A stretch of DNA of 64,000 nt, from assembly GCA_037176885.1 (NCBI GenBank), contig JAWWNJ010000001.1:372001-436000 (forward strand), in the 5' to 3' direction. Source of the DNA: Favolaschia claudopus (lineage: Eukaryota > Basidiomycota > Agaricomycetes > Agaricales > Mycenaceae). Under the pieces are notes generated by a model that was not told the DNA's origin, did not search any database, and was given only the letters and a program-made list of their open reading frames with translations. How positions within the stretch are numbered: the stretch's first letter is position 1; every line of letters starts with the position of its first letter. Positions 35,663 through 46,054 of the stretch are shown piece by piece. A program made the position numbers and the translations under genes.

Positions 35663-36294
35663 TTTTCACCGCGAGAGAGCCTTCAAATTTCGATTAAAAA
35701 CACTATCATAGTCCAGAATCGCGCCGACGCACCTTTGGTAGTAGAAGTCATTTGAATGGCTGGAGGGCCTGGGGGTAGAGACTGGCGCGAAGACAGTCAA
35801 GTCCGGAGGTGAGCTCTGCAGCGCGAAGCCACAAAAGTACACAGAGCTCGCAGCGCGAAGCCACAAGCGCGACGATGAGGAGGAAAAGTAAAAGAGCGCA
35901 TGTGGTAATGTTTGGCATGAGCCTCCGCATTGATCGCATCATTCTCACACAAGATTTCGCCAAGTCCACTTCCTCCTTGGTTCCTCCGTCATCCTCCTTG
36001 GTTCCTCCCTCATCCCACTCATAAGCGCGACTACGCGTCGTGTCTTCCGGTCTGCGACTCACATGTCGGGGCCATCTCCGCCGACTCCGCGTCGGCGACA
36101 CTCCATCCTCCATCTGATGATCATGCTCAATCCTCCAGTATCTCTCGTCGGCTATCTTCCACAGACAATAAACAATAAAGAACACAATAAGTCGCTACTC
36201 GATCGCAATCGACCATGGCATCTACCTTCCGTCAACAACACAATAGTGTCTATGCTTTAAAACTCGTCGATCTAACTCTGGCAACCCATTCACC
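35663..36294. promoter_or_regulatory. Central divergent promoter of the KDZ element
   Basis: Separates the leftward genes 1-4 from the rightward genes 5-7. It contains GACTACGCGTCG (36029-36040), GACTCACATGTCGG (36056-36069) and GACTCCGCGTCGG (36083-36095). Two small tandem repeats are also present, GCAGCGCGAAGCCACAA near 35818-35873 and CCTCCTTGGTTCCTCC near 35972-36010. Confidence 0.6.
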
Positions 36295-37891
36295 ATGCCT
36301 CCTCGTACTCCCGACAGTGCCAATGTTACCTGGCTCAAAGAACGTATTCCGCGAACTCCTTGGCCGAAGAAGTGTCCTTATGGAGGATCTCACTCTTCTA
36401 CATACTATCAAGCTTCTGGGAAAACCGGCGACCCCGACCGCTTTGGAGACCAGTCTTATTATGTATATTTCCCTCTAAGTTGTTTATCTTCGTGGCTAAT
36501 ACCAGTTGCAGTGTACTGCCAACAAATGTTTCAAGGCCGTTGTTTCTCTGTCTCCCGCCAGACGAAACCAGCTTTATCCCCAGTTCCTCGAGTTCAAGCG
36601 CCAGAATCACGCAGCCAGAGCCGCAAATCGGGCTCCTCGTAAACCAGTGAAGAGAAAGAAGAAAAACTCGGACGATAACTCCCCTTCAGGTGAGCGTCCT
36701 ATATTCTCTCGACCAGAATTGGGGCTAATGCTGCAGTGAAAACAGATAGTGATACACCTCCCGGTAGGTTTCATTGCGATTCTTCTTCTGGGATCACGGT
36801 CTGACACTCTTAACTCAGAACCGTCGCCAGCTCGCAAAAAGCAGAAGAAGAAGTCGAATGCTGATGCCGCCGCTGGTAGATACTTTCACCTCTCGTCAGA
36901 TATATCTGATTCATATATTATCTAGATCCAGTCGCACCTACCGCCGCCGTCCCGACGCATTCTGGCGAGTTTCTATAATCTGACGCTGCACTTTTTCCAA
37001 TTATTGTCCAGAACCCTCTGCTTCTGCTGCCAAAGGCAAGGATAAGGCCCGAGCCGTTCCGGAAACTGCTTGCGGTAAGTAATACTTTCGAATCGTTCAT
37101 TTTGTACTGATGTAATCATTTTTTCTCAGCTGCTTCCACACCCACCAAAGGTGGAAACACAGGCCATGCTTCCGTTGTACACAATCCAGTCTCCGGTTAG
37201 TGATCGAACCTCGTCCCCACAACAAGATACTGACTCGTCTCAACTTCAGCAACGGCGCAGGTTCTCCCTGTCAATCTCCAAGATCTTGAGATCAAGGATG
37301 GATATGACACCGACACCTACGAAATTGAAGACGATGAGCGTGAGTAACACGACTGGTGGACCTTTATTTTCCGTTTCCCTCGTTCTGACTGGTTCTTCAG
37401 GTCGCCGCGTCGAATTCATCATCTTTACAGATGGCGACAAGGCACCAATCCGTCAAACGGTCACTCTACGCGCCGTAAGCCATCTCAACTTCTTCGAGCT
37501 GCCTCTTGCCGCAGCGGTGAATGCCCCCTCGAATCCTCGCTTCTCTTGGTTCTGCCCCCTCACTCAGGAATGGAACATGCTCCGTAATGAGCCAATCAAC
37601 TTTCATCCTCGCGGTAGTATTTTCATCATACGCGACATTGCACACCGCGAAGCTCGTTGTCCCGATCTTGCTGAACGGATGGCGGAAGCGTTTCGTTCGG
37701 TTTTGGATACTGATCCAGGTTTGTCTCTATCTATGTCTACAATATCAAGTATTCTAACCGTGTTTTCGTGCCCAGAGGACGATGAAGTCATTGAAATCAT
37801 CGACACGGATTCAGATGAAGAGTTCCCTAGGTCTATTGCCTTGCCGCGTGCGCAACAACAGAGCGCGGTAATCGATCTCTCTTCTGATTGA
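36295..37891 (+). CDS. KDZ-element gene 5: putative zinc-binding protein with SUMO-interaction-like tail
   Basis: Start at 36295 (MPPRTPDSANVTWLKERIPR). The first two exons together carry CPYGG...SYY|CTANKC, a CxxxG...CxxxxC pattern reminiscent of a GRF-type zinc ribbon; this is tentative. Small exons then encode Lys/Ser-rich linkers (KKKNSDD, KKQKKKS) typical of nuclear proteins. The last large exons encode RVEFIIFTDGDKAPIRQTV and NPRFSWFCPLTQEWNMLRN, then the acidic hydrophobic patches VIEIIDTDSDEE and AVIDLSSD at the end, which look like SUMO-interacting motifs. At least seven exons. It was probably recruited to chromatin or DNA, but the function is unknown. Confidence 0.65.
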
Positions 37892-38523
37892 CTTTAAATC
37901 TCGATATTCTACCCATATATTTTCATTCTATCGCTCGCTGAACGGTTTTTTGGCCGTAATTATACCCGATGTTCCTCATGTAGCTTGATTTTTCTTGAAT
38001 CCATGTTATTCTTTCAAGCTCTTTATTTGCAATCCATAGTCTGAGAACAACACGAGCAATTTTATTTCCTCAGTCTGTGAGCGAGACCAATATTTGCGGA
38101 TGTGTCGCATCAAGGATATTGCATAGCCACATACGACTCTCAAAGCACCCTTCAAGTGTACCCTCGCTTTGCCCCTTCGCTTTGCCCTCCCTTGCCTCAA
38201 ACGGGTCGACTTCGCGTTGACCCTTTGCAATCGTGACTTCGCGTTGCGATTCCGTGCTGTATCGACTTCGAGTCGACGCATAAAGCACCAGTTTTCTCGG
38301 CTCACCTTCCGACTGGCGATGTACCCAACATTTCTGTCAATAGCGCTGTGTTTCACGGGAATCCAAATAGCTTCTCTCTCATGCTTTGGACGCACCGGTC
38401 TACTGGCCCGATTTCCCGCTTAGACGCTTTGGCCACGACCTGACAATTGAGCTTGGGCCGCCCGCTTTGACCCAAGTGTATAAAAGCTGAGCCTATAACG
38501 AATTCCAGGTCAGTAACTTCAGA
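37892..38523. promoter_or_regulatory. Upstream region of gene 6 with three motif copies
   Basis: GACTTCGCGTTG at 38208-38219 and 38235-38246, and GACTTCGAGTCG at 38264-38275. All point toward gene 6. A TATA-like TATAAAAG occurs at about 38479. Confidence 0.6.
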
Positions 38524-40028
38524 ATGCAGTCTCGCCTTGCCAATATCGAAACCACCTTCAACAGGCTCGCCGCTCTACCTTCCAATCTCAATCGCTTCAA
38601 TCAAGCATTCTTCCGGCAACGTTATTCCGCCGTTCAGCAGTTGGCCGAGGGCCTTGAGCAGACCAGAACCGGCCTGCTCAAAGTTTACGCAGATAACAAC
38701 GCGGAAAACGACGCACTTCTACCAGATGTGGTGGTAACGGCGCTCGGTAAATTATCCTGTTCAGCCGAGTCGATATCTTTTCTGATTTCAGTTGCAGACC
38801 GTATTCTTTACGAGTGTGGATTGATTATGGAGCAACTGGATGCCTCCATTCTCCCCTTTCGACTTCCTGACGACGATAATGACGAAGGTGTGTACTGTCT
38901 CTCTTGTTCTTATGACTTGTGCAACTTAACTGAATCTCCTTTAGACGTGACTGCCTTCCGTCGTATGAGCGCCACATACGCAGACAGGCCTCTGTCCTTT
39001 TACAGAAACTTTCGCCCAGCACCCACCCGTACGTACATTTCATTTTCCATTCAGTCAAGGACTGCTTTTGACTCGTATGCAGAACGGTTTCTTCACGTTT
39101 TTTTCTATTTGGCGACTGCAGCAGACCCACTCCTGCAGAAATGGCGAGTCGACGATGCAGCAGTGGTCGATGTGAGATCTTTCCGCCTTCCCCCAGGCGT
39201 CCTAATTTGGGGAGATCTCGAAGTCCTCGACGTCAAGACAGGCACGTATGCCGTCGCTGGAAGGGACTTGAATATGGTGGGACGCGGTCGTATCCTGATC
39301 TTCCGCAGAATTGGATTGACGGCTCCCGACTGCCCGTCGCTGGAACGACGCGAACATGCGGCACTCGAGTCGGCTCATGATCCAGGTACGTGAATCTCAC
39401 TCCAATTGTATATTTTCACCTCAAGCTGACATGACATTCAGCTAGTGAGGATAGTCATGAATCGGACGCTTCTTCGCCTCTCCCTCCTTCCTCTCCTCCT
39501 AACTATGAGTCCGACTCCTCTGAGGAAGTTGTGGAAGACACCGATGGAGCCCACCCAAACTCGTCTCATTCGTCTCACTCGGCGCTCGCCCATCACGACG
39601 CAACTACAGCTCCCGTTCGCGCCACAGCACATTCTTCTAACGACAAGTTCGACCCCGCAGAGGAAGCTGTTGAAGAGGCCGACCAAGGTCATCCAAACTC
39701 GTCTAACCCGTCTCAGCCGGCGCTTGCCCATCACGACCCCACCCCAGCTCTCGTTCGCGCCACAGCAGATTCTGTCGTGCGCGTTCCTGAACAGGTGTCG
39801 CAATCGAGCTTGAAACGGGCTGCGGAGTCTGAAGCAACGCAGGAGGTGGTGAAGAAACAGAGGATCGATGATCCCCCGGCTCGTTCCCCATCCCCCCAAA
39901 CTGCTCCTGTCCCGCTCTCTTACGAAGAGAGACTTGCAATCCACGGGGGGCTTGGCCAACCCGCTTTTTATATCTCTTCCTCCGATCCTGACTATCCCGC
40001 CTCGCCAGATGTGGAGATTTTAGACTGA
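38524..40028 (+). CDS. KDZ-element gene 6: unknown protein with helical start and disordered tail
   Basis: Start at 38524 (MQSRLANIETTFNRLAALPS). Exon 1 is helical (QLAEGLEQTRTGLLKVYAD; ILYECGLIMEQLDASILPF). Small exons encode DVTAFRRMSATYADRPLSFY and the next one LQKWRVDDAAVVDVRSF, then GVLIWGDLEVLDVKTGTYAV. The final exon is acidic and Ser/Pro/His-rich and contains an imperfect direct duplication of about 135 bp (39536 and 39671 regions). It ends SPDVEILD, another acidic hydrophobic tail like gene 5. No recognised domain. Confidence 0.65.
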
Positions 40029-40684
40029 ATGATTTTCTTTTTTACATTTTACTTATTGGCTGCCATTCTGCTCCTTATGGACTCATGATAACGAACGAAC
40101 ACCTATGCTATGTAAATTTGTACTTGCCGCTTCTGTACTCGTAATATAATGTAATCAACCCTTTGACGCTGACCTCAATGCCTTTGTCCCTTTATGAGTT
40201 GTCACGAAAGCCATTGAACCCCGCATCAGTCACAAGTCACAGTCACGGACCCGCCCTCACCCGACTCTCATGTCGAGTGGTCAAGTTGGCCTCCCGCCCT
40301 TTCCGTCGACTTCCACGTCGGCGGAAATAGCTGCTGACTTCCACGTCGGTAGCTGGATCCGGTGGCTCACCGTATGGACGCGATCGGGAGGTGATGGCTG
40401 GTTATTGTTTTCGATGATGTGGCATCTTGTGGCACCACATGTGAGTGACATTGCCGACGTTTACAGCTCGATATATACTGATATTGAATTCTGTGGATCT
40501 TATAGCCTTAGGAGCCAACTTCCATGTCGGTTTTTTGCTTGAGTGGACGCTGACTTTCACGTTGGCGGTCCAAATCTTCAGAGTGGCTCTTAGGCTATTC
40601 GTCTTCGATTCGAGACACACAGATTGAGGTGCGTGCCGTCTTTCTCTCGTTGTATTGCACGTACTGAAGCTTTTTTGCAGTGTA
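40029..40684. promoter_or_regulatory. Upstream region of the KDZ transposase gene with five motif copies
   Basis: GACTCTCATGTCGA (40263-40276), GACTTCCACGTCGG (40308-40321 and 40336-40349), AACTTCCATGTCGG (40517-40530) and GACTTTCACGTTGG (40552-40565). This is the densest set in the element. No gene is supported. Confidence 0.65.
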
Positions 40685-43600
40685 ATGGATAAACGATCTC
40701 GAAAGAGAAAGTACCATGGCGCGTTCGAGTTCGACCCTCTGCCCCCAGTCAACGCCGCCGCGTCGAGCTCCAGTTCGGCCCCTTCCGTCCCATTGTCTGT
40801 CCATTCAGCATCTGCAAGTTCCTCGCCGCCTCGGCGATACGCTACGAATCGGCGAGCCGTTCCTTCGGGCACTGGATTCGGCTGGGAAGCCAACGACACT
40901 CCGCTCACCTCCACAACCCCTTTCGTCGCCGTTCCTGCTTCTGGCTCCGACCCGACTCTTCAGGAGCTGGACTCACCTGACGATCCTGCTCCCGAGCCCA
41001 CCGCCCCTCCCACAACTTCACAGAAATTCGGACCTTTGGAGGATAAGACGCGTCGGCCGCAGGTATATCTTTGTATTTTTCTCAGTTTATGAACAAACGA
41101 ACTAATATGCATGTATTTTCAGGGCGCTTCAGTTGCTATTGCAGAGGTGCTACCTCTCTTTCCAGCCATTCAAGCCGCAGTTCTAAACACCTTCTCCCAC
41201 TGTCGCCTGGGGTCCGATTGCGGGTGTGGAGCCAATGCTGAAGATACTGTGTTCCGCTGCGTGGACTGCTTCAATGCGCCGTTGTGGTGTCGCCAATGCA
41301 TCGTGTCTCAGCACCGCTATACCCCTTTCCACCACATCGAAAAGTGGAACGGCAAGTTTTTCGCCCGCGACTCACTGGCAGCGCCCGCTGCAACGGAATC
41401 CTGCCCATCCCCGCCGTCATCCGACTGCGGCATCGTCCTTCAGACCCATCTCGTTTCCGATGGAAAGCCTTGCCCCAACCTCGACCCGCGGAAGCGTCAC
41501 ATCACTCGCGAATTTACAATCTTGGACTACAATGGGATTCACACTCGCGAAGTGCAGTTTTGTGGATGCGTACGAGACGACTTTGCTGAATGGCAGCAGC
41601 TTGTGGGGGTCCGATTGTTCCCAGCTACGTTCAAACACCCACAGACCGCTTTCACGTTCACCGTGATGAAACAATTTCACATCCATTCGCTCGCGTCGAA
41701 GAAGTCTGCGTATGACTATATCAAGGCGCTTTGTATGTTTACCGACAACGCTGGACATCACAATGTTACGGTCAGTTCTCGTTCGCATCTGTGAATGCCC
41801 ACTTATCGTATTTCAGGACCGTTATAGAGAGTTTCTTTTCGCATTTCGTCTCTGGCGATTTTGTACCCTCCAGCGACGTTCCGGACAAGCTCATGGGATC
41901 GATTTTTGGGTACCTTTTCGGCGCGCCGGTTCACTCACGATACGGTGCCCCGCTTGTCCCGAGGTTGGTTTCAACATCTCTCGCGAAACCATGGATGCAG
42001 CTCTTGCTAGTGAACGGTGAGTCGAGATCACCGTAACTTCGAATCCCGTGCTCACGAATCATCAGGCATAAGTTCACATTGTATCTATCCATCGATGGCA
42101 ATTTCAAATTGCAGCTGAAGAACAAACGTGGCGATCCTCACGACTTCGCTCTCAATGACGGCAAGGGCTATTTCGTCGACGTGGAGGACTATAAGGATTA
42201 TCTCAAAGTTGCCAAGCCTGAAGACGAGGTCAGTGTGACCGGGCTTTTTTCATGGTATTCATCCGCTGATTGGCTATTAGTTGGGAACCTGCTGGCATCT
42301 GCGCGCAGCGCGCATGCAGAATATCGCCAAATTCAAGAACGCCATCGTCAGCGGAGTAATAGCTGTCCAATGCGCCCGTCATGGCTTCTACATGACCCAA
42401 GGAATGGTGGACCTCAGCAAGGGCGAGGCGTAAGTTCAGGCCATCACATTTGTTGACGCGTTCACTCAATATGCTCTTAGTTTCGCCAACGCCGACTACG
42501 CTCTCATCTTCGCATTAGCTGAGGCTGCCTTGCTTCGGTGGATTCGTGGCATCTATGACATCTGGTGCCACTATGGAATTCATCTCCTCGATCGCGTCAA
42601 GGACCTCTTCCCCTCAATGCTGTCGATCATCGAGAAGATCACTGGCGCCATACCTAAAATGCACATCCTCAACCACATCGAGCGCTGCCAGATGCAGTGG
42701 AATCTTAATTGGATTCCTTATTCGGCGTTCACTGTGGGCGAGATGATCGAAACCGGATGGGCCGTACACAACCTTACGGCTGGAAGTACGAAAGAAATGA
42801 ATCCCGGCCACCGCCACGATGCAATTGACGAGACGAGCCACCACTGGAACTTCGAGAAAATGATCTCGCTAGGTACGTGCCGCTGCTGTAACCTATACTG
42901 TCTCTCAACGCCTTTTCATTAGCGGCCACTTTGTTACGCCTATACCGTCTTGCCGTTTCCGAGCGCCGAAAACGTACCCTCAATTTTGAAGCAGTGGATC
43001 GCCAAATGCGGCAACAATATCCTGAAAACGTTCCGAAGTGGGAAGCTATGGATGTGACTCCGAAGGTGGTGAAGGGTGAGCTACACAGCGTTTTTCAAGT
43101 GTCGTTCAAGAAAGGTGATTGTCTCCATCTTTTCGTTATTGCATCAGCTCACTTTTGACCTTGTCTCGTAGGTCCGCCAACTCATGCAGCTGCGTACGAA
43201 AAACTTCTCAAGGCAGAAGTCGCGGCCGAGCAGCAGCGGAAGGCAGAGATGTCGGCTGCAGACATGGCAGAGGCAGGGAATACGGAAACTGCAACGGCGA
43301 CTGAGACGAGGGATCTCGGATCGGGGCAGTCGGTCAAGGGTGATTTAGGGCTTGTGGCTGCCGGGTTGCAGCTTGAGCGAGATCGGTGCGTTACGGATAT
43401 GCATAGAAACTTCTTGACATTGACGGTCGGAATAGGGAACACATCCAGCGTCTCAGCAAAATGTCGGCCCCCGCTGATGTCATGCGTGCGGCTCGTTCGC
43501 GTTTCTTCCAAGACATTACCGCCCTCAGATCAAAGCAGGTCCAGCGTGTGCCAGATTTCTCCCGTCGCATGACGGAGGTCGATCCCGACAAACCTGAAGA

Positions 43601-44540
43601 CAGTCCACTATTTCTTCCATCGCAATTCGGTCCGGCTCAGCGGGTGACTATGAAGATTGAAGACTTAGGAAAGCTCGAGTACTCTCTTCGTGAGGGACTC
43701 GCCTACGATTCTATCATGGAGTTGCGGCGTGCAATCCGCACTCGCAACTGGAATCGGGACCTCAAAAACGGGGCGATACATGGTGTGGGTCGGACTACTC
43801 GTGCTGGCAACTTCCTCAAGACTCTGAGCAATGACATCGAGCTCGCTTCTGATACTTACCGACGCGTGCGTGTAGGTTTGGTGCGGCTGGGGTTACCAAA
43901 TGATGATGAGACGTTGCGGCCGCTGGATCATCGTAAGAAGGCAGATGGGAAAGACGGGAAGAAACTCGAGCTTGGAGATGCGCGTAAGGAGGAGCCGTGG
44001 TTTTGGAAAGTGATCCAGCCATCTGGAATGACTTCTGGGGAAAAGGCGGAGTGGGATATGGAAAGTACGTGCTTCGCTCGCTGGTACTCCGTTCGCAGTA
44101 GAACTAATCTCACATGTAGTGGATCGTGTCAAGTGGTTTCGGGATCGGGCGCTGCGCGATCGGGCAGTGGAGGAGCAGGAGACACTTGAAGCCGAGGTCG
44201 AGAGGACCATTGCTTCATTCCGCCGCTACTGCGACATTTGGGAGGAGATAGCGTCGTCCAAGCAGGATGCGGGTGTGTCGGGCGGGGCGGTTGCTTACGC
44301 GCACAAACAAGCCGCTATGTATGATCGTCTGCGAGTGGACTGTGAAAGGGAGTGGGCACGAGCCCCGAGCTTGATAGCGCAGGACGAGAAGGACGAAGAG
44401 GAGAAGGCGAGGAAGGAGGAGTTGGAGTTGGCGGCTGCGACGGCGGGGGGAACGGAGTATGAGCCGGACTTCACGGTATGCCACTTATATTAGATGCTCG
44501 TTTGACTAATAACTTACAGGCGTACTTTGACGTCGTATAA
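40685..44540 (+). CDS. KDZ-superfamily transposase with CxC2 cysteine cluster
   Basis: Cut-and-paste transposase of the Kyakuja-Dileera-Zisupton group, common in Agaricomycetes. Start at 40685 (MDKRSRKRKYHGAFEF). After a Ser/Pro-rich leader, exon 2 has the CxC2-type zinc cluster: DCGCGA, FRCVDCF, LWCRQCIVSQH, FHHIEKW, then TREVQFCGC. The RNase-H-like catalytic residues are all present: first Asp in LSIDGNFKLQLK, second Asp in YDIWCHYGIHLLDR, and the Glu in GEMIETGWA, followed by STKEMNPGHRHDAIDE. The C-terminal part is helical and ends AYFDVV. About eleven exons join without a break I could see, so the element may still be able to move. Confidence 0.85.
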
Positions 44541-45554
44541 CGGCCTTGCTCGCGGTTAGGATGAACGATACACTGATCATGCGAGGCGGAGCTCGCTTGG
44601 GGTGCGTGTGTCTCGCCTCTCCATGTGCTGTCCATATTGACCTCGCCTTCCTCCAGCCTGCGTCGACTTCACCATGTATCGCTTTCTTTTATGCCCCTTG
44701 TGGACGCTCATGCGGCGCTCTTCTGTGCCTTAGGTCATCATTTCAATGCCGCCGCCACTACTGCAGCGGTATATCTCCACATTCCACGGCTTCATCAAGC
44801 TGACCGCTCGCAACGAGTGCCACACCTCAATTTTTTTGTCCCCGAAAAGGAAGCCAAAAGTTGTGTATATCTGTTTACCATTGGCACCCGCTCTATACTG
44901 ATCCGACGAACAGGCGAAAATCTCAAGTTTAATCTGAACCCAGATTGGATGACTTCCCATAGTACTAAATATTTTTTTCGGAATATATTTGAATTTCCGG
45001 AGGAGATGCCGGGGGACCCCATCGGGCTCAGATCTCATTTCAGCTGTTTTTAACCCGTACTAAAGCTTGTTAGATGGTAAATCTGAACAGGGGGTAGGGA
45101 CCCCCTGTTCAGATTTAATCCGCCTGCTTATCCACTGAATACATGAATCTGGGAAGTGTGGACCTTGTGCCGATCTCGGGTGCTCGGTTATTCCCGCTTG
45201 CCATTTGTCGGCAACCGTAGGAATCCAGAAGCAGTAGTGATGCCGGGGTGGCCAAATGGTCCGTTTGATGGTGGGGACCAAATACGCGTATTGACGCGTC
45301 GCAAACGCGTCGAGACACGAAGACGAGACGGAAAGGGCTCTTGCAGGCCTCCCTCAGAGCTTTCAACCTGTGAGAAAGTTCTGAATGAAACTATTCCAAG
45401 TCTACTAATAGAAAAGCATGCTGGAAACGAACGGATAATATTTCGAGTCTTTTCGACACCATCAAAGCTTGTAAGTTGGCATCACTGGCACCCCTTCAAA
45501 TACTATAAGAAATAAATAGTACTATGGGAAGTCAACCATTATGCTCACAAGTTT
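44541..45554. other. Non-coding interior near the right end of the KDZ element
   Basis: No credible gene; frames at 44546-45053 lack family content. Includes the hairpin at 45079-45116. Confidence 0.5.
45079..45116. repeat. Perfect 17-bp inverted repeat with 4-nt loop
   Basis: AAATCTGAACAGGGGGT, then AGGG, then the exact reverse complement. It lies about 770 bases inside the right end of the large transposon. It could form a stable hairpin in DNA or RNA. Confidence 0.9.
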
Positions 45555-45793
45555 GCGGATTAATCTTGTTCAAGATTATTGCGCTGTAGTAAGATTGTTT
45601 TCCTCGCCTGAGATTTAATTCATCGGTCAAATCAATCTTACAGGGATTAAAATTCGGGATTTAATCCTCGCGAGCAATCTCATCAGGATTATCTCGCGAG
45701 GATTATTTTGTGCGGGGAGCGGGATTAAATAACATACCCACGACTCAATCTTGGTGATTAATCTGGCGGCTCGCGGTTAGGATTATTTGTGTC
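45555..45793 (-). repeat. Subterminal GGATTA array, right end
   Basis: Repeated GGATTA/GGGATTTAATCC-type motifs on the plus strand mirror the TAATCC array of the left end. Spacing is less regular than on the left. Confidence 0.6.
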
Positions 45794-45885
45794 GAGATTA
45801 AATCTTGTATTAGAGATTATCGTGTACATTGTAATTTGCTAAAGAGCAACAGAGATTAACCTCAACTTTCGTCAATTACCAAGAT
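45794..45885 (-). repeat. Right terminal inverted repeat of the KDZ element
   Basis: The reverse complement matches the left end through TTGACGAAAGTTGAGGTTAATCT and the AATGTAC...CTCTAATACAA region. It is followed outside by AGATTAATCCT, also found just outside the left end. Confidence 0.75.
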
Positions 45886-46054
45886 AGATTAATCCTATCC
45901 ACTGATTTCACTGTCCTCGCAAACTTCTACCGATTCGGTGCCGTCTACATCGCCTTTGACCATTCTCCGCACTCGGACAACCCGCTCGCCTAGTCTTGAA
46001 GGCTCCGATGACGATGCACCCCAAGTTCCGGACGACCAACCCCGGGGGCGCACA

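Larger units (their letters stand above)
27949..45885. mobile_element. Large KDZ DNA transposon, about 17.9 kb
   Basis: Inferred from four independent signs. The two ends are homologous in inverted orientation: 27949-28071 against 45885-45794, sharing TTGACGAAAGTTGAGG and CTCTAATACAA plus TTTAATCTC blocks. The direct repeat AGATTAATCC(T) lies at the outer edge of both (27938-27948 and 45886-45896). TAATCC motifs are dense just inside the left end and appear as GGATTA just inside the right end. The right-hand gene encodes an apparently complete KDZ transposase. Seven genes lie within, arranged divergently about 36 kb. Exact ends may shift by a base or two. Confidence 0.7.

Noticed and set aside
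44546..45053. Possible small genes after the KDZ transposase
   Set aside because: No ATG context, no conserved pattern; better read as the non-coding shoulder of the transposon.
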